In this document: piece by piece, positions 49,291-62,012 of the stretch
How positions within the stretch are numbered: the first letter of the stretch is position 1
Layout of the letters: each line of letters starts with the position of its first letter
Source of the DNA: Drosophila miranda
Lineage: Eukaryota; Arthropoda; Insecta; Diptera; Drosophilidae
DNA length: 64,000 nucleotides
Direction: 5' to 3'
NCBI RefSeq assembly: GCF_003369915.1
Contig: NC_046677.1
Span: 13,082,001-13,146,000, forward strand
The notes under the pieces: model-generated
Databases searched by the model: none
What the model was told of the DNA's origin: nothing
What the model saw: the letters and a program-made list of their open reading frames with translations, nothing else
Translations under genes and position numbers: made by a program

Positions 49291-50740
49291 TTATACCCGA
49301 TACTCAAAATGAGTGTTGGGGTATATTAGATTTGTGGTAAAAGTGGATGTGTGTAACGTCCAGAAGGAATCGTTTCCGACCCCATAAAGTATATATATTC
49401 TTGATCAGCATCAATAGCCGAGTCGATTGAGCCATGTCTGTCTGTCCGTCTGTCCGTCCGTCCGTATGTCCGTCCCTATTAGCGCCTAGTGCTCAAAGAC
49501 TATAAAAGCTAGAGCAACGATGTTTTGGATCCAGACTTCTGTGATATGTCACTGCTACAAAAATATTTCAAAACTTTGCCCCGCCCACTTCCGCCCCCAC
49601 AAAGGACGAAAATCTGTGGCATCCACAATTTTAAAGATATGAGAAAACCAAAAACGCAGAATCGTAGAGAATGACCATATCTTTTAGACTGCAGAATTTG
49701 AATAAGATCGTATTATTATTATAGCCAGCATCAAGAAAACAATTTCATTTTTTCTCGCCCTGTCTCTCTCTAACACACACGTAGCATAGCCGGCTTTGCT
49801 TAGAGTAAAACATTAGCGCCTAGATCTCAGAGACTATAAAAGCTAGAGCAACCAAATTTGGTATCCACACTCCTAATATATCGGACCGAGACGAGTTTGT
49901 TTCAAAATTTCGCCACACCCCCTTCCGCCCCCGCAAAGGATGCAAATCTGGGGATATTCACAAATCTCAGAGACTATTAAGGCTAGAGTAACCAAATTTG
50001 GTATCCGCACTCCTGTTAGATCTCACTTTAAAACGTATATCTCAAAATTTCGCCCCACCAACTTTCGCCCCCACAAAGGACGAAAATCTGTTGCATCCAC
50101 AATATTGAGGATACGAGAAAACTAAAAACGCAGAATCATAGATTGTTTGAGATGCCAAGCTTTTTTGGCACCTATGTGTTTCAAAAATGAAAAGAGATTT
50201 CGGGTTAAACTTTATAATTCGTATTTAATCTTGGTGGCTTAGCGGAAGCCGATTGCTTGCTATTGCCAGATAAACCTTATGCGAGATCGATATGCAACCA
50301 ATGCGCAGAGGGGTTAGCATAGAACTAAACTATAGACGACGGCGTTAGATCAAAGTGATTGCCGAAGTGGCGGCAGCAGATCAAAGTAGCTGCCGAAGTG
50401 GCGGCGGCAGAGAGCCCCTTTAACAATAATAATGTTAAAGTTACGGTTATTCTTCAGCGGCTGGCCCGAACATAGATAATGATCATATCTATCAGATTGC
50501 TGAATCTGGATCAGATCAGATCATTTTTATAGCCAAAAGGAACAAATCAATTTGCACTGGCTACGCAGCCCCCGACGTCACGCTCAGACTGATTTTCTGT
50601 CTCTCTCGCACGCACTCTTTGTCGTGTCGTTCAAATTAGCGGCGTCTGCCGGAGTGGCTCTCTCTCCTACTGACTTAGTATCGGGTATAACTGTAGAGTT
50701 GCGGTGTCCGCTGCAACTCACAACGTTCCCCCTCGTTTTA
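49291..50740. mobile_element. DINE-1/Helentron-type (SGM/ISY-like) non-autonomous element
   Basis: Starts TTATACCCGATACTCAAAAT, followed by the GGGGTATATTAGATTTGTGG and TTGATCAGCATCAATAGCCG blocks typical of Drosophila DINE-1-like repeats, then a (CTGT/CCGT)n microsatellite near 49437-49470. The exact reverse complement of the first 14 bp lies near the end (50677-50690). It is followed by a hairpin GAGTTGC...GCAACTC (50696-50719) and a T-rich end, as in Helitron-like 3' termini. The interior holds two to three diverged direct repeats (around CTATAAAAGCTAGAGCAACG; CCCACAAAGGACGAAAATCT at 49596 and 50070). No coding capacity. Obscura-group flies carry many such elements (SGM, ISX/ISY). Confidence 0.75.
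50345..50412. repeat. Two imperfect 30-33-bp tandem units
   Basis: Inside the DINE-1-like element, AGATCAAAGT plus GCCGAAGTGGCGGC is repeated twice head to tail with small differences. Confidence 0.6.
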
Positions 50741-53570
50741 CTATGTATTTATTGTCTTGCCTATAAATATTTTTGTTGCTATCCGAATTATAATCAAATC
50801 TATATTATTTGTTTAAGGTGTTTCACATATGTATGCAGCATATTTGCATATAAATATGTGCCCTATTCAATATTTTATTGCCCTCTAGAATCAGCAGAAT
50901 ATCAGCAGTAAAGCATAGAAGGCCAAAACACTGTAGTTTTTGATGGATGAAGTGCAGCTGCTTATCTGTCTTCTATCTGATTACCGTTCAAGCGCGCATA
51001 AGAGCTGTTGGGCTTTTCCTCATCTAAGTACTTCTTAAACGAAGCTTAGCTATTTTTGGAATGGCTAAATTTATAGGTCAGCGTCTGTTGAAACAGCTTA
51101 TAAGTATGTACATATATGTATGTACATGTATATATGTATGTCTGTTCAGTCATGTTTTGCAACTGAATACTGACTAGGAAATGCAGCACCATACATGCAT
51201 ATACATATTAATATACATACTATATACATATGTATGTATATGCAATGATCGTTTAGGAAGTATATACATACTTAAGAAAAAGCTTTCGCCAGAGCCGTTA
51301 TGATATCCGACAAAGCACACGCTGCTAATGGATCGAGAACCGCTCTGGCCGCCAACTCTCTCTTCTGCTCTGCGCAGGTGAGCTTTCACGTGAAGGTCAG
51401 TTGGGACGTGGACCAAGACTGAGCTTCAGTCAACGCGCTTCAATGACGACCACAGCACGCCCCGCACTTACTAGGAGACTCCGTCGCATTGCCTGAATAA
51501 TACTTGAAAATCTATGGAATATACTACCAATTACTAAAGCGCGTTGCACAATTCCCTGACTTGACCTTCGGACCGACCACCACCTGGACAAAAATTCATT
51601 TTCGCTTTTCATTCAATTTGCATTCCTTTTTTCTTTTGTGTTTTTCGCACACGTGTTTCTGTTCCTCCCCACACATACACACACATACACACAGACATCA
51701 TTTCGGCAGTGACTTTTTTTTTGGGTTACATTGAAAAAAAAGTACTTCGACTGCCAACAAAATCCCATTACGACCCGACCTCTAATTTGACCAATTGACG
51801 GAAAATTAATTGCGCTTAAAATTAATTAACAAAACTATGCATATTTTTTTAACGTGAAACGAGCGTGTTATTTGTCCATCTGATTTTATAGTTGATTGTG
51901 TTTAAGTAAATTAATTGAGCTATTTATGTTTTTGTGCTTCGATCCAAATTCAATTTGCGGTAAGTCGTGTGTTTTTGGCGGGAAGCAGGCTCCAAATTTC
52001 ATTCTCTCTCATTCCTTCTTTTGGCGCCAAAATGAATGAAAATGTTGGGAAACATTTCGGGCGGACTGTAAAGGGACCGAGCTAGTAGCGCCTGTTAACC
52101 TGTGCTGCGCCTGTTCAATGGGAAGAGAGCTAACATACTTTACTGTTAACGTCTCTGTTAACAGAATTGTGCCCGAATGCGGAAGGAAGAGAAGAGAACT
52201 TACATATGTTTACATATTCTATGCTGGCAACAATCCAGCAACGTTCGGAAAAAGTACGATTTGTCGGCCCCACTGGCTCTGCCACTGCCACTCTCTCACG
52301 CTCTCACTCTTTTGCGATCCAAGTTTTGTTTTGTTTTTGGGTCTCTCCTCTCGGTTCATTGACCCAGCAACAACAACGCTCGGGAGATATTCTCCCACTC
52401 GCATTCATCGCGTCTACAGTTAGGATTTCCAGTGGTCATTCCAGGTCCCTAATGGGGGACCAGGCCGTTTTGCCCTCCCGAGAGCCGCGTTCAGTTGCCT
52501 TCGAGAAGTCATACTTAAAAGTGGTAGCCCCGAGGAAAGCTTAAGTTTCGCACGATCTAGTCTGACGCAACCCCGTCCACTACCACACACACACACGCAC
52601 ACACACAAGCAAACACGAAACAATTTGATACTGATATATAAATTGATATATACACCTTCGATCCACTGTGTAGATCACAATTTAAATGCCTTTCGTCGAG
52701 AGATTTCAACAAATACGAAATTTTGTTATGAACGTCTGTCTCGTGGAGGCCATCCAATTCGTCCAGGACTTAACGCATGCCATTTGCTTGGACTTTCAGG
52801 GATTGTTCAACCTAAAGTAGAGATCCCCGAGCGATCTCTCATCGGTAAGTCTCGCCGCAAAAAGTGAAAGTGACGGAAGAAGTCAAAAAGACAGTGAAAT
52901 TACTGTTTCTGTTCGTTCTTTGCCTCTTCTACGACTCTGTCCGTCTGCCTATTTTACATCATTTTCGTTTTATATGATCTCGCTGAAAGAAATGGTGGGA
53001 CGAACGAGGCAAACCTCATGGTAGGTTAAAGCCTGCCACAATCGTCTTGAGAGGTTAGGTTCTACAAAATTAGGAACAACAGAAAAAAGCGAATTTGATA
53101 CAAAGGGATTTTAATATAAATTATATACTGTGTGTATTTATTAATATTTAAAACAAAGGTATACTACTAAAGAATTTGGAGACAAGATATTTATGAAAAG
53201 TAAATGAGGAGGAAACAGAATATAAGAGAAGTTGAGTTGTACATTCAATCTGCAATCGAAAGAAATAATTTGGATTTAAAATACCATTTATTTAGAGCGT
53301 TAATGAAGTTTTTTGTTTGATAGAGTATTAAAAAAACGTATAGTTTTGTATACAAATTATTCAACCAAAATCAAAATGAAAATTTAAGGTTTTAAGAAAT
53401 ATTATATGACTCAAAAAATTTGTCTAATTTGCATTACCCTTTAAAAATCTGTACATTTATTCATCTCTTTCTAAGTAGCTTTAAATCTGCATATCTGTGT
53501 GTACAAATCAAACTGGATAATGTCGATATAGGCCACCATAGTCTTCATTGCCTTTCAAATTTCTTTCGCA
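50741..53570 (+). other. BicC upstream region and probable 5' UTR exons/introns
   Basis: No coding gene is seen. It contains TA/CATA-type simple repeats at about 51100-51260, a CACGTG E-box near 51388 and initiator-like TCAGT(T/C) sequences at 51397, 51426 and 52491. A (CA)n tract lies at 52585-52610. A pyrimidine-rich acceptor (TTTCTTTCGCAG) ends at about 53572, which suggests that the exon carrying the BicC start codon begins there and that upstream UTR exons lie in this region. The true promoter cannot be chosen among the candidates. Confidence 0.35.
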
Positions 53571-53835
53571 GCTCTCTTCATCAGTACACCTGTAAGCAAT
53601 ATTAACACATTACGCATCCCCTCGCACGCATCGCACATCGCTGACCAGGAACGCATCGACCAACTGGAGAAAGCCCATTAGAAACACCCCTGAGACGGAC
53701 ATTTTGATTGGTTTTAAAAACTAAACGACTATTCGAAACACCTACACCCACACGCACACCCTCAACTATTGACCTCTGACCTCTGAAATCTTTGGTAGAG
53801 CCCCGACCACCGACAAGCAACCGCCGACAAGCACG

Positions 53836-56800
53836 ATGCTCTCCTGTGCCTCATTCAACAAACTGATCTACCCCTCGGCCGCGGATGTGTCCGCCGTGGC
53901 CAGTGGCAAGTCGTCCACCGTGGCCGTCAATGGCGGTGTAGGTGCTGGTTCTGGCGGCGGGGTCAATACTATCGGCATCGGGTCCCTGGCCAGTCTCCAG
54001 GCCCTGCCATCGGGTACCTCGGCCGGAAGCGGTGCACCCAGCGAGACCCAGAGCGAGATCTCGTCGGTGGACAGCGATTGGAGTGACATACGTGCCATTG
54101 CACTGAAGCTGGGCGTACAAAATCCAGACGATCTGCACACGGAACGTTTCAAGGTTGATCGACAGAAACTGGAGCAGTTGATAAAGGGTAAGACTGCTGC
54201 GAAAACTGCCTAATCCCAACTCCTGCTAATTGTAATTATAATTTCTTTCCAGCGGACAGCGCCATCGAGGGCATGAATGGGGCTGAGTATTTCTTTCATG
54301 ATGTAAGTGGAGACTCTATATTACGATGTAATGTTATAAAGACACAATAAGATCCTGAATCTTTGAGAATAGAAAATTAATAGAAACTAGCAAGTTGTAC
54401 TTTTTTAAATGGAAAATGTAGTTTAGCTTTTGAAATCTTTTTCCATAAGCCTTGTAAACTGTACAACTCAATCAATCAATACTCAATCATCTTTTTCATC
54501 CTCTTCCACACATGCTCTATTGATTTCTGTTACTTTTCCTAGAATCTGTATGTAAATACCCCTATTCTTTAGCTCTTATGTTAGTATATTGTGTGGTAGT
54601 GCCCCCATTTAGGTTTATTCGATTTGATTAATTATACACTTTGTACATGTATTTATTGCATTTCGTAGTACATCATTCATATTTAAAGTCTTAAAAATAT
54701 TTATTTTAGATTGCAATGATTCCAAAATGAGTTGTAGTATTTTTACCTACATCATTAATTTAATTGTTTTAGCATTATTATTCAGGATTTATTGGAAGAA
54801 AAAATACATTATAGACTTCATTGAAAAGGATTTGCTTTAGATGTCATAATAAGACTTTAGCTTCACTTAAATCTAAAACCTTTAGCGTGCGAACAAAATT
54901 TTCAGTATCAATGGTTGTTTTTTTGGTAAATCGACAGTTTATAGCATACATTTTCAGTGAATAACGCAAAATTTTTAGTACCTTATGATTAAGGGAGTGA
55001 AAACTGATTACTGACTGACGATTCAAATTGTAATTATTTTTATTAGATCATGAACACAACAGATACGTATGTAAGCTGGCCTTGCAGACTCAAGATCGGC
55101 GCCAAGAGCAAGAAGGGTAAGAATATTACATAATTATACAGAGCTATAGAATGTCTTCATTACGTACATGATTATATCTCTTCTCTTTTTTGGGAAGATC
55201 CTCATGTACGGATTGTGGGCAAAGTGGAGCAAGTGCAGCGTGCCAAGGAGCGCATACTGAGCAGCCTTGACTCGAGGGTAAGATAAAGCGTAAACGATGA
55301 GGCACTACGTAAAACCATCTAAATGTTGTATTTGATGGGTATTTGCAGGGCACTCGTGTGATCATGAAGATGGACGTCAGCTACACGGACCACTCCTACA
55401 TAATTGGACGCGGCGGGAACAATATCAAGCGCATCATGGACGACACTCACACCCATATCCACTTTCCAGACTCGAACCGTTCGAATCCCACTGAGAAGTC
55501 CAATCAGGTGTCGCTGTGCGGCAGTCTAGAAGGAGTCGAGCGGGCCCGTGCCTTGGTGCGTCTATCCACCCCATTGCTCATCTCGTTCGAGATGCCCGTG
55601 ATGGGTCCTAGCAAGCAGCAGCCGGATCATGATACGCCCTACATCAAGATGATTGAGAGCAAGTTCAATGTGCAGGTGTGTCCATCACTAGATACATACT
55701 TCTCATTGTGCACTTCATTCTCTGATCACTGATCTCTCCTCTAGGTAATATTCTCAACACGTCCGAAGTTGCACACCTCGCTGGTCCTGGTGAAGGGCTC
55801 CGAGAAAGAGTCTGCCCAGGTCCGTGATGCCACCCAGCTGCTGATCAACTTTGCCTGTGAGAGCATCGCGGTAGGTTTTACCCACTTTGCTGATCTTGAA
55901 AAAAGGAGCGTGGTGAGTGATTCTCCTTCTTGATTGTTGCAGAGCCAAATCCTCGTCAATGTCCAGATGGAGATCTCTCCGCAACATCATGAGATCGTCA
56001 AGGGCAAGAACAACGTGAATCTGTTGAGCATCATGGAACGCACGCAGACCAAGATCATATTTCCCGATCTTAGCGACATGAACGTAAAGCCGCTGAAGAA
56101 GTCGCAGGTGACGATCAGCGGACGCATCGACGACGTCTACAAGGCGCGACAACAATTGCTTGGCAATTTGCCCGTAGCATTGATATTTGACTTTCCCGAC
56201 AATCAGAACGATGCCTCCGAAATAATGAGTCTCAATACCAAGTACGGTGTATACATCACGCTGCGACAGAAGCAGCGCCAAAGCACACTGGCCATCGTGG
56301 TCAAGGGCGTCGAGAAGTTTATAGGTAAACGAATGTCAATTGACTTCGAAATACGAGTAGTAACTAAATTATTGCTTCCTAACTTACGTGTATGTATGAG
56401 GTTTTTTGAGGAATATTTTTTGGAAAGGGTTCAAGGGAATCTTTCTAGTCACTGCAGGCGCCCAAGTATATTGCTTTATAATTATATATTTTTTATAAAT
56501 TAGACCTCCGTTTATGTCTTATTACCATCGCCGTGTTGGCTTCGATCACCATCTCCGCCTTTTTCATAACGATAGTTTCTTACTCGATATGTGCTATTGA
56601 TATCTGTCATAAATAACATCGATATGGTGGGAGATACCGACGCGCGCAACATATTAATTGAATATTTGTTCACACTCTCGATCTTGTTTACATGTTTCTA
56701 CTGCTACTACATTACATTTTTCCCGTCCTTTCCTGTCCGGGTTTAAGCTGATTTTATGAATCAGCATTCATATTCATTTATAAGATTAGGCAGCAGTTTA

Positions 56801-58915
56801 TATACACTAACCAATCATAAAGCACAAATGACAAGAATGTTTGAATTTCCACTTCGATCATCTGTATTATAGTTCCATTACTAACATTGTAATCTTTGAT
56901 CATCGTTTGTTATCAACATCAGATCCTTATAATTCCCTTTTGTTGCTCTTCGCAGACAAGATATATGAGGCTCGCCAAGAGATCCTTCGCCTGGCCACGC
57001 CCGCTATCAAGCCAGAAGTCCCCGATCACTACTTCATGCCCAAGGACAAGGACCTAAATCTGGCCTATCGCACACAGCTGACGGCTCTTCTCGCCGGCTA
57101 CGTGGATAGTCCCAAGACTCCGTCGCTGCTGCCGCCAGCACTCGCGGGACAACTAACGCCGTACGCCAACAACAACCATCTGCTGCTCAACGCGAATGCG
57201 GCGGTGGGTGGCCTGGCCACGCCCACCGGCATCTGTGCGCCCACCCAGAAGTACATGCAGCTGCATAACAGCGCTTTTCAGCACCAGCAGCTTCAGGGAC
57301 AGGGGCAGGGGCAGGTGCAGGTGCAGGGACCGGGCCAAGGACGTCCTGGTCCTGTGCCCAACCACAACAACAACTATCTGCAGGTTCCTGGCACGGCTAA
57401 TGCGGGTGCGGGGGTTGGGGCTGGAGCGGGCATGCTGAAGCCACCTCCTCCGCCCTCGTCGGGTGTCGGCGGCGGAATGAATGTCTCGCCGAGGAACAGC
57501 TGCAGCCAGAATACTAGCGGCTACCAGAGCTTCAGCAGCAGCACGACCTCCTTGGAACAGTCGTATCCACCGTACGCCCAGCTCCAGGGAGCGGTGTCGT
57601 CCACCTCGTCGACGGGCTGCGGCAGCCGGGCCCACTACTCGCCGGACTCCACCTACAGCAGCGAGGCGGGCAGCATTGGCGGGGCCACTCGTCTCGGACG
57701 GCGCCTCAGCGACGGAGTTCTTCTGGGCCTGGGCAACTCCGGAGGCGGCGGAGCCCACCTGCTGCCCGGTAGTGCAGAGAGCTATCGCAGCCTGCACTAC
57801 GACCTGGCAGGAGGCGGCGGAGGTGCTAAGCACCAGCACCAGCATGCCACGCATCGCGCCTTCGACTTTGACATGAAGCGCGCCCTGGGCTTCAAAGCCA
57901 TGGAGCGGACTCCGGTGGCGGGAGAGATGCGCACCCCCACCCCGGCCTGGATGGGCATGGGGCTGAGCTGCACCTCTCCGGCTCCGATCGAGACGGTGGA
58001 CGACAACGGGGCTGCTGGCGGCGGTCAGGGTTGGCGTATGCCCCCACCGCCGCCAGGACTCAGCTCTCCGTACGGGCTGAGTGCCACCACAGGACTGCTG
58101 GATGCCACGCCCGTGAACCGCCGGATGCAGCTGTCGCAGCACAAGGACATTCAGACACTGCTCACAAGTCTCGGCCTGGAGCATTACATCAGTGAGTAAA
58201 TAGGAAATATATGGGATATTGGAGAAGTACGATTAGTAAAGTACCGTTTTGATACAGACTGGGAAAATTAAACTCAGTTTTCAGGAGAGATATTCAAGTT
58301 AAAGCTTGACAAATAGGTGTCGCAAATGCGATTTGTACTGGATTCGTATGATCGGATCCCCATGTCAGTCACTAAGAGTCAAGAATTTAATGGTATGAAG
58401 TGCAGAATTATCCTCAGATGAATTTACAACTCCATTCTGTCAAATCAGATGAACTTTTTTCAAGATTACGGTTCAATTGTTCATAAAAAGATTTCATTGC
58501 GAAAAAACAATTGGGTTTAGAAAGAATAGAAATACTCCCTTGATAATATTTATCTATATTAGTTAAGATCTATTAATCACTCGGTAAGATAATTCAGTTT
58601 CGAGTTACATTGCGATGAAATATGGAATCAACGGTTTCTATACTACAATCCCCATTTTTACCTGCAGAGATCTTTGTGCTCAACGAAATCGATCTGGAAA
58701 TGTTCACCACGCTGACCGAGGAGAATCTAATGGAACTGGGTATCACGGCATTTGGAGCCCGAAAGAAGCTGCTGGCGGCCATACACACGCTGCTGGCCAA
58801 CGAAGCGGCCTGCAGCAGCATGCCCAGCAGCAGCTCCTCACAGAACTCCACATCGCCGCGGTTCTCCGGCAGTGCGGCCCCAGGCGCTGAGCGCCGTCCC
58901 TCCAACCAGTGGTGA
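53836..58915 (+). CDS. BicC: Bicaudal C, KH- and SAM-domain RNA-binding protein (9 coding exons)
   Basis: Coding exons: 53836-54187, 54253-54302, 55047-55116, 55198-55277, 55349-55675, 55745-55870, 55943-56324, 56956-58191 and 58668-58915. All are GT/AG with matching phases, giving 956 residues. The start MLSCASFNKLIYPSAADVSA matches the BicC N-terminus, followed by an acidic helical region. KH-type repeats run from about 136 to 490; the clearest has GRGG at 204-207 followed by NNIKRIMDDTHTHIHFPD, and a later one has a degenerate GKNN loop (356-359). A long Gly/Gln/Pro/Ser-rich linker follows, then a SAM domain at about 858-917 (LLTSLGLEHYIKIF ... ELGITAFGARKKLLAAI) split by the last intron. 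BicC binds maternal mRNAs and recruits the CCR4-NOT deadenylase during oogenesis; SAM mediates polymerisation. I recall the D. melanogaster protein as about 905 residues, so this one is slightly longer, mainly in low-complexity parts. Confidence 0.93.
54303..55046 (+). other. Second coding-region intron of BicC (744 bp)
   Basis: AT-rich, GTAAGT donor and TTTATTAG acceptor. No feature seen in it. Confidence 0.75.
56325..56955 (+). other. Intron of BicC before the large linker exon (631 bp)
   Basis: GTAAAC donor and CTTCGCAG acceptor. No feature seen. Confidence 0.75.
57299..57348 (+). repeat. Coding Gln/Gly minisatellite in BicC
   Basis: Repeated CAGGGACAGGGGCAGGG-type codons encode alternating Gln-Gly and Gln-Val. 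A probable site of length variation in the linker. Confidence 0.65.
58192..58667 (+). other. Last intron of BicC, splitting the SAM domain (476 bp)
   Basis: GTGAGT donor and CCTGCAG acceptor. It joins ...LEHYI to K-IFVLNEIDLE in phase. No other feature. Confidence 0.8.
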
Positions 58916-59540
58916 TCGGCGATCGATTATCGACTCCCAGAGAACACACGTTTATTTATTATTCAATCGCACCCTATCATCCTTTAGTCATATTATTCTT
59001 AAAATACTTTTTTTCCTGCATGCAAAACTATTCGTTTTTTGGGTAATTCTAGACTAAGCAAAAAAGATGGGAAACCATTCCGGAAAATGTTAAAAAAAAT
59101 TGAATACTTTTCAGAACCTTCCCTTAATTACGCCTGTGAGAAAATATCACACAAACACACACTCACACACAGAGAGAGAAACTCACACACAAATGCACAC
59201 AGATTGGCCTTGACCTTGACTTATACTCGTTTTTGTACTCAAATTCTAAGTAACAAAGTGCGCAGAGGGCTAAGGGCTAGGGGCGGGACGAGTATTCAGT
59301 ATCCCACAATTACCTATTTTTAAGCGATTTATTTATTCCGAAACCAACTATTTATAGAAAACCCTCCCAAACAAAAACATATTGTGAATTATTTATGAAA
59401 TCTAACTAAACGAAGTCCCCATATTGTAAGAAATGAATTTATGTAAATTAACTGAAAACGAAAGAACCCATACCATACGAAAAGAAGCAACGGAAACAGC
59501 CACACATTTTATATGAATAAATTGATGTCATGGAAAAGCT
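58916..59540 (+). other. BicC 3' UTR
   Basis: AT-rich, with a (CA)n tract near 59147-59180. It ends at the AATAAA at 59516. Contains no gene. Confidence 0.65.
59516..59521 (+). terminator. Probable poly(A) signal of BicC
   Basis: AATAAA followed about 20-40 bases later by GT-rich TTTGTTTCC. It is the first clear canonical signal after the BicC stop codon in a suitable setting. Confidence 0.6.
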
Positions 59541-61970
59541 ATCAGCTGTTTGTTTCCTTTAATCGTGGATGAAAAAAAGGCGGGACTTTCTACAAGACTA
59601 TGTATGGTATCAAAATTTATAGGTAGTTATTGTGAAAGTTTGTGTATTGCTCTATTCTGCGTATGCTCTTCCAGAGGAAATTATGATCGAACCATAGTAA
59701 CTATATGTAGATCTGCAAGAGTATCAAATGTTTCAACCCCGAAGCAAGGCTTTCTTTTTTTGCTGAAATTTGTTTGCATTGATCTCTTACTATCTCTTAG
59801 ATTCCAGTTTGGATACAATTTTTGTGAAATATTTAACATTTTCTGCTCCATTATCGACCAGTTTTCCGCCGAACTCTTCGTTCGAACTCGTTTCTCGCTT
59901 GGTGAATGGTGAGCCATTGCCACTTGGCATCCGGGATGGGGCTAATGACTTTATTGTCTCCAGTTGCCTGCATAATTTGTATTGCATTATTCCCATCGTC
60001 ATCGTCGGCAGAGTTCGAGGAAGCCCTGCCAAGAAAAATGCTCGTATCCTGAGGCAACAAAATCTAATGTGTGCTGCTGTCCGTACACGGAGCTGTGTCT
60101 GCATCTGGAGGAAGGAACAGACAGCAGGCAGGAGGCAGGAAGCGGGGCTGGGCTAATGAACTGGAAATGTTTTGCTCCAATTGTGGGGATGGATGCTGGA
60201 GGCTGCTGCTGCTGCTGTACTGCGGTCATCAGCATAATTGCAAATTTTTATGATTATGACATTTTGGGGCCGTAAGTGTTTCTGCCAATGCCAATGGGAA
60301 CTTATCCCAGCACCCAACTCCGTTGCCCGTTGTCCAGGGGTCATTTACATGGTCGATGCTCCACTTGAGGTTCGCATCGAGTGGGCTTTTTGGAAATTTT
60401 TGGCAGGCGGTTTGATTTACAATTATGCTGTATCCCAATCGGGAGTCTGATCCCAGCCAGAAAGACGCCTGCTGTGGCCATTCCTGGTCATGCACCAAAG
60501 TCGGTTCAGAATTGCAAAGATACTCGTAAGTGCATGCAATGGTGCTGGAATTTTGACTTACGAAGATTTTACGGTGGATGCAGCAGGGGTATTGTGTATG
60601 TTAAATTGTGGATAAATGTCGGCTACTTCTTTGATTTGGTTTCAATAAAGATACATCTCTAAATTTAAAAAAAAATTCACCATGCACATCAAAGGTATAA
60701 AGCAGTGCATCCGAAGGAGAAGTGTGGTGATTGTAATAATGCACTGCTTGTGGAGGGGTACTGTTAAGATGGTAAGGCAGTTCATTCATCAGTTTGTATA
60801 AAACGTGATGGAGAAAAATATACTGAAAGGAACGTAAAAATCAATAAACTCAGTATATCTAGTAATAAGCACTCCAAACAGATCTATTTCCGCATAAATA
60901 ATCCCTGTTATACTCGGATCATAAATTTAGATTATCATTTACCCCTTTACAGCAGCTTCTTCCAACATTTCTCCTTCTTAATAAATTCAAGCAGTTTTTA
61001 CTAGGTGAAATCACGGTTAAAAAGCAGTTTACAGGGGTAAGCCGGGTGGGGAAACAATATTAAAGCAGTGCGCATAAAAGGGTAATGAGAATGACAATTT
61101 ATGGATAATTTTGTGGCAGGTCCTACGATAACTAAAAAAGCAAGAAGCAATATGGAAATATTGAACAAATGTGGAATTGACCGAAAACTCCATTAATTTG
61201 TTGTTGTTCTTTTCCATGTATTTTAATAAAAAATATACTTATTTAAAGCACACTGAGAGAAAGAGCACTAAAAAGAGACAGACCCATATTTCAATAAAAT
61301 ATTCGGTCTTAAAATACAAATGCATATAGTTAAATTAAAGAGAATTTACACCTTGTTTAAGAATAAATGCATTAAAAAGTATTTTTAATACAGACCACAT
61401 ATAATCTAACTATAAGTATAAGTATAACTATAAGTAGGAAAATATGTATATTTAATTAAAATATGTAAATATTTAATTTAAATATGAAAGTATTAAATTG
61501 AAGTTAGTAAATACACTTTAATTGTAATAATTCCACTCTCGGTGCAGATGTATACATATTATTCATTTGAATCTGCGCATCTGGAAATTTGGTTATTTTT
61601 AAAAGAAATCAAGGAAAGCGCATTATTCATAATTCGGCGTGCACATGACCTTGTTTATAGCAGCATTAAAAGGCTAACAAAGAAATACTGTCCCACGAAA
61701 CATTTTCATTAGCACATGTCAGGAATATAATTCTCGAGATAGGGCTAGTCCTGTGCAAAACGGTGTCCGAGAATGGTGTCTATCCAGTGGCTTAATTCTG
61801 ACTACATTCTGCGGTAGCCCTGACCCTGCTCTTTGTTCTCCGGCTATGCGGTAGCCACAGATGATAACCCGCGACTTGGTCTACCCCCGAAGAACCACAA
61901 TACAGTAAAATTCTGATTGCACTGCAGTGCAATAATTGACGAACGTCAATTGCCGTGTCAACCCCAAGCT
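59541..61970. other. Intergenic stretch after BicC
   Basis: No gene is supported. A plus-strand frame at about 60440-60662 ends near AATAAA (about 60646) and a short A-run, and carries the Kunitz-like string NFDLRRFYGGC, but the expected cysteine spacing is missing. TATAAG/TAAGTA-type AT repeats lie near 61400-61440. Confidence 0.45.
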
Positions 61971-61977
61971 CAGCCCC

Positions 61978-61984
61978 TATAAAA
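61978..61984 (+). promoter_or_regulatory. TATA box, possible promoter of a gene to the right
   Basis: TATAAAA in a GC-richer setting, with an initiator-like CCAGTC (A at 62013) about 35 bases downstream, close to the usual TATA-start distance. It would drive a plus-strand transcript whose first exon may extend to the donor at 63299. Confidence 0.35.
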
Positions 61985-62012
61985 CCCGTTCGTCGTGCCG
62001 GTATGATCTGCC

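Noticed and set aside
57153..58184. 343-residue minus-strand ORF
   Set aside because: Shadow of the BicC linker exon. The GC-rich codons of the true plus-strand frame keep the other strand open.
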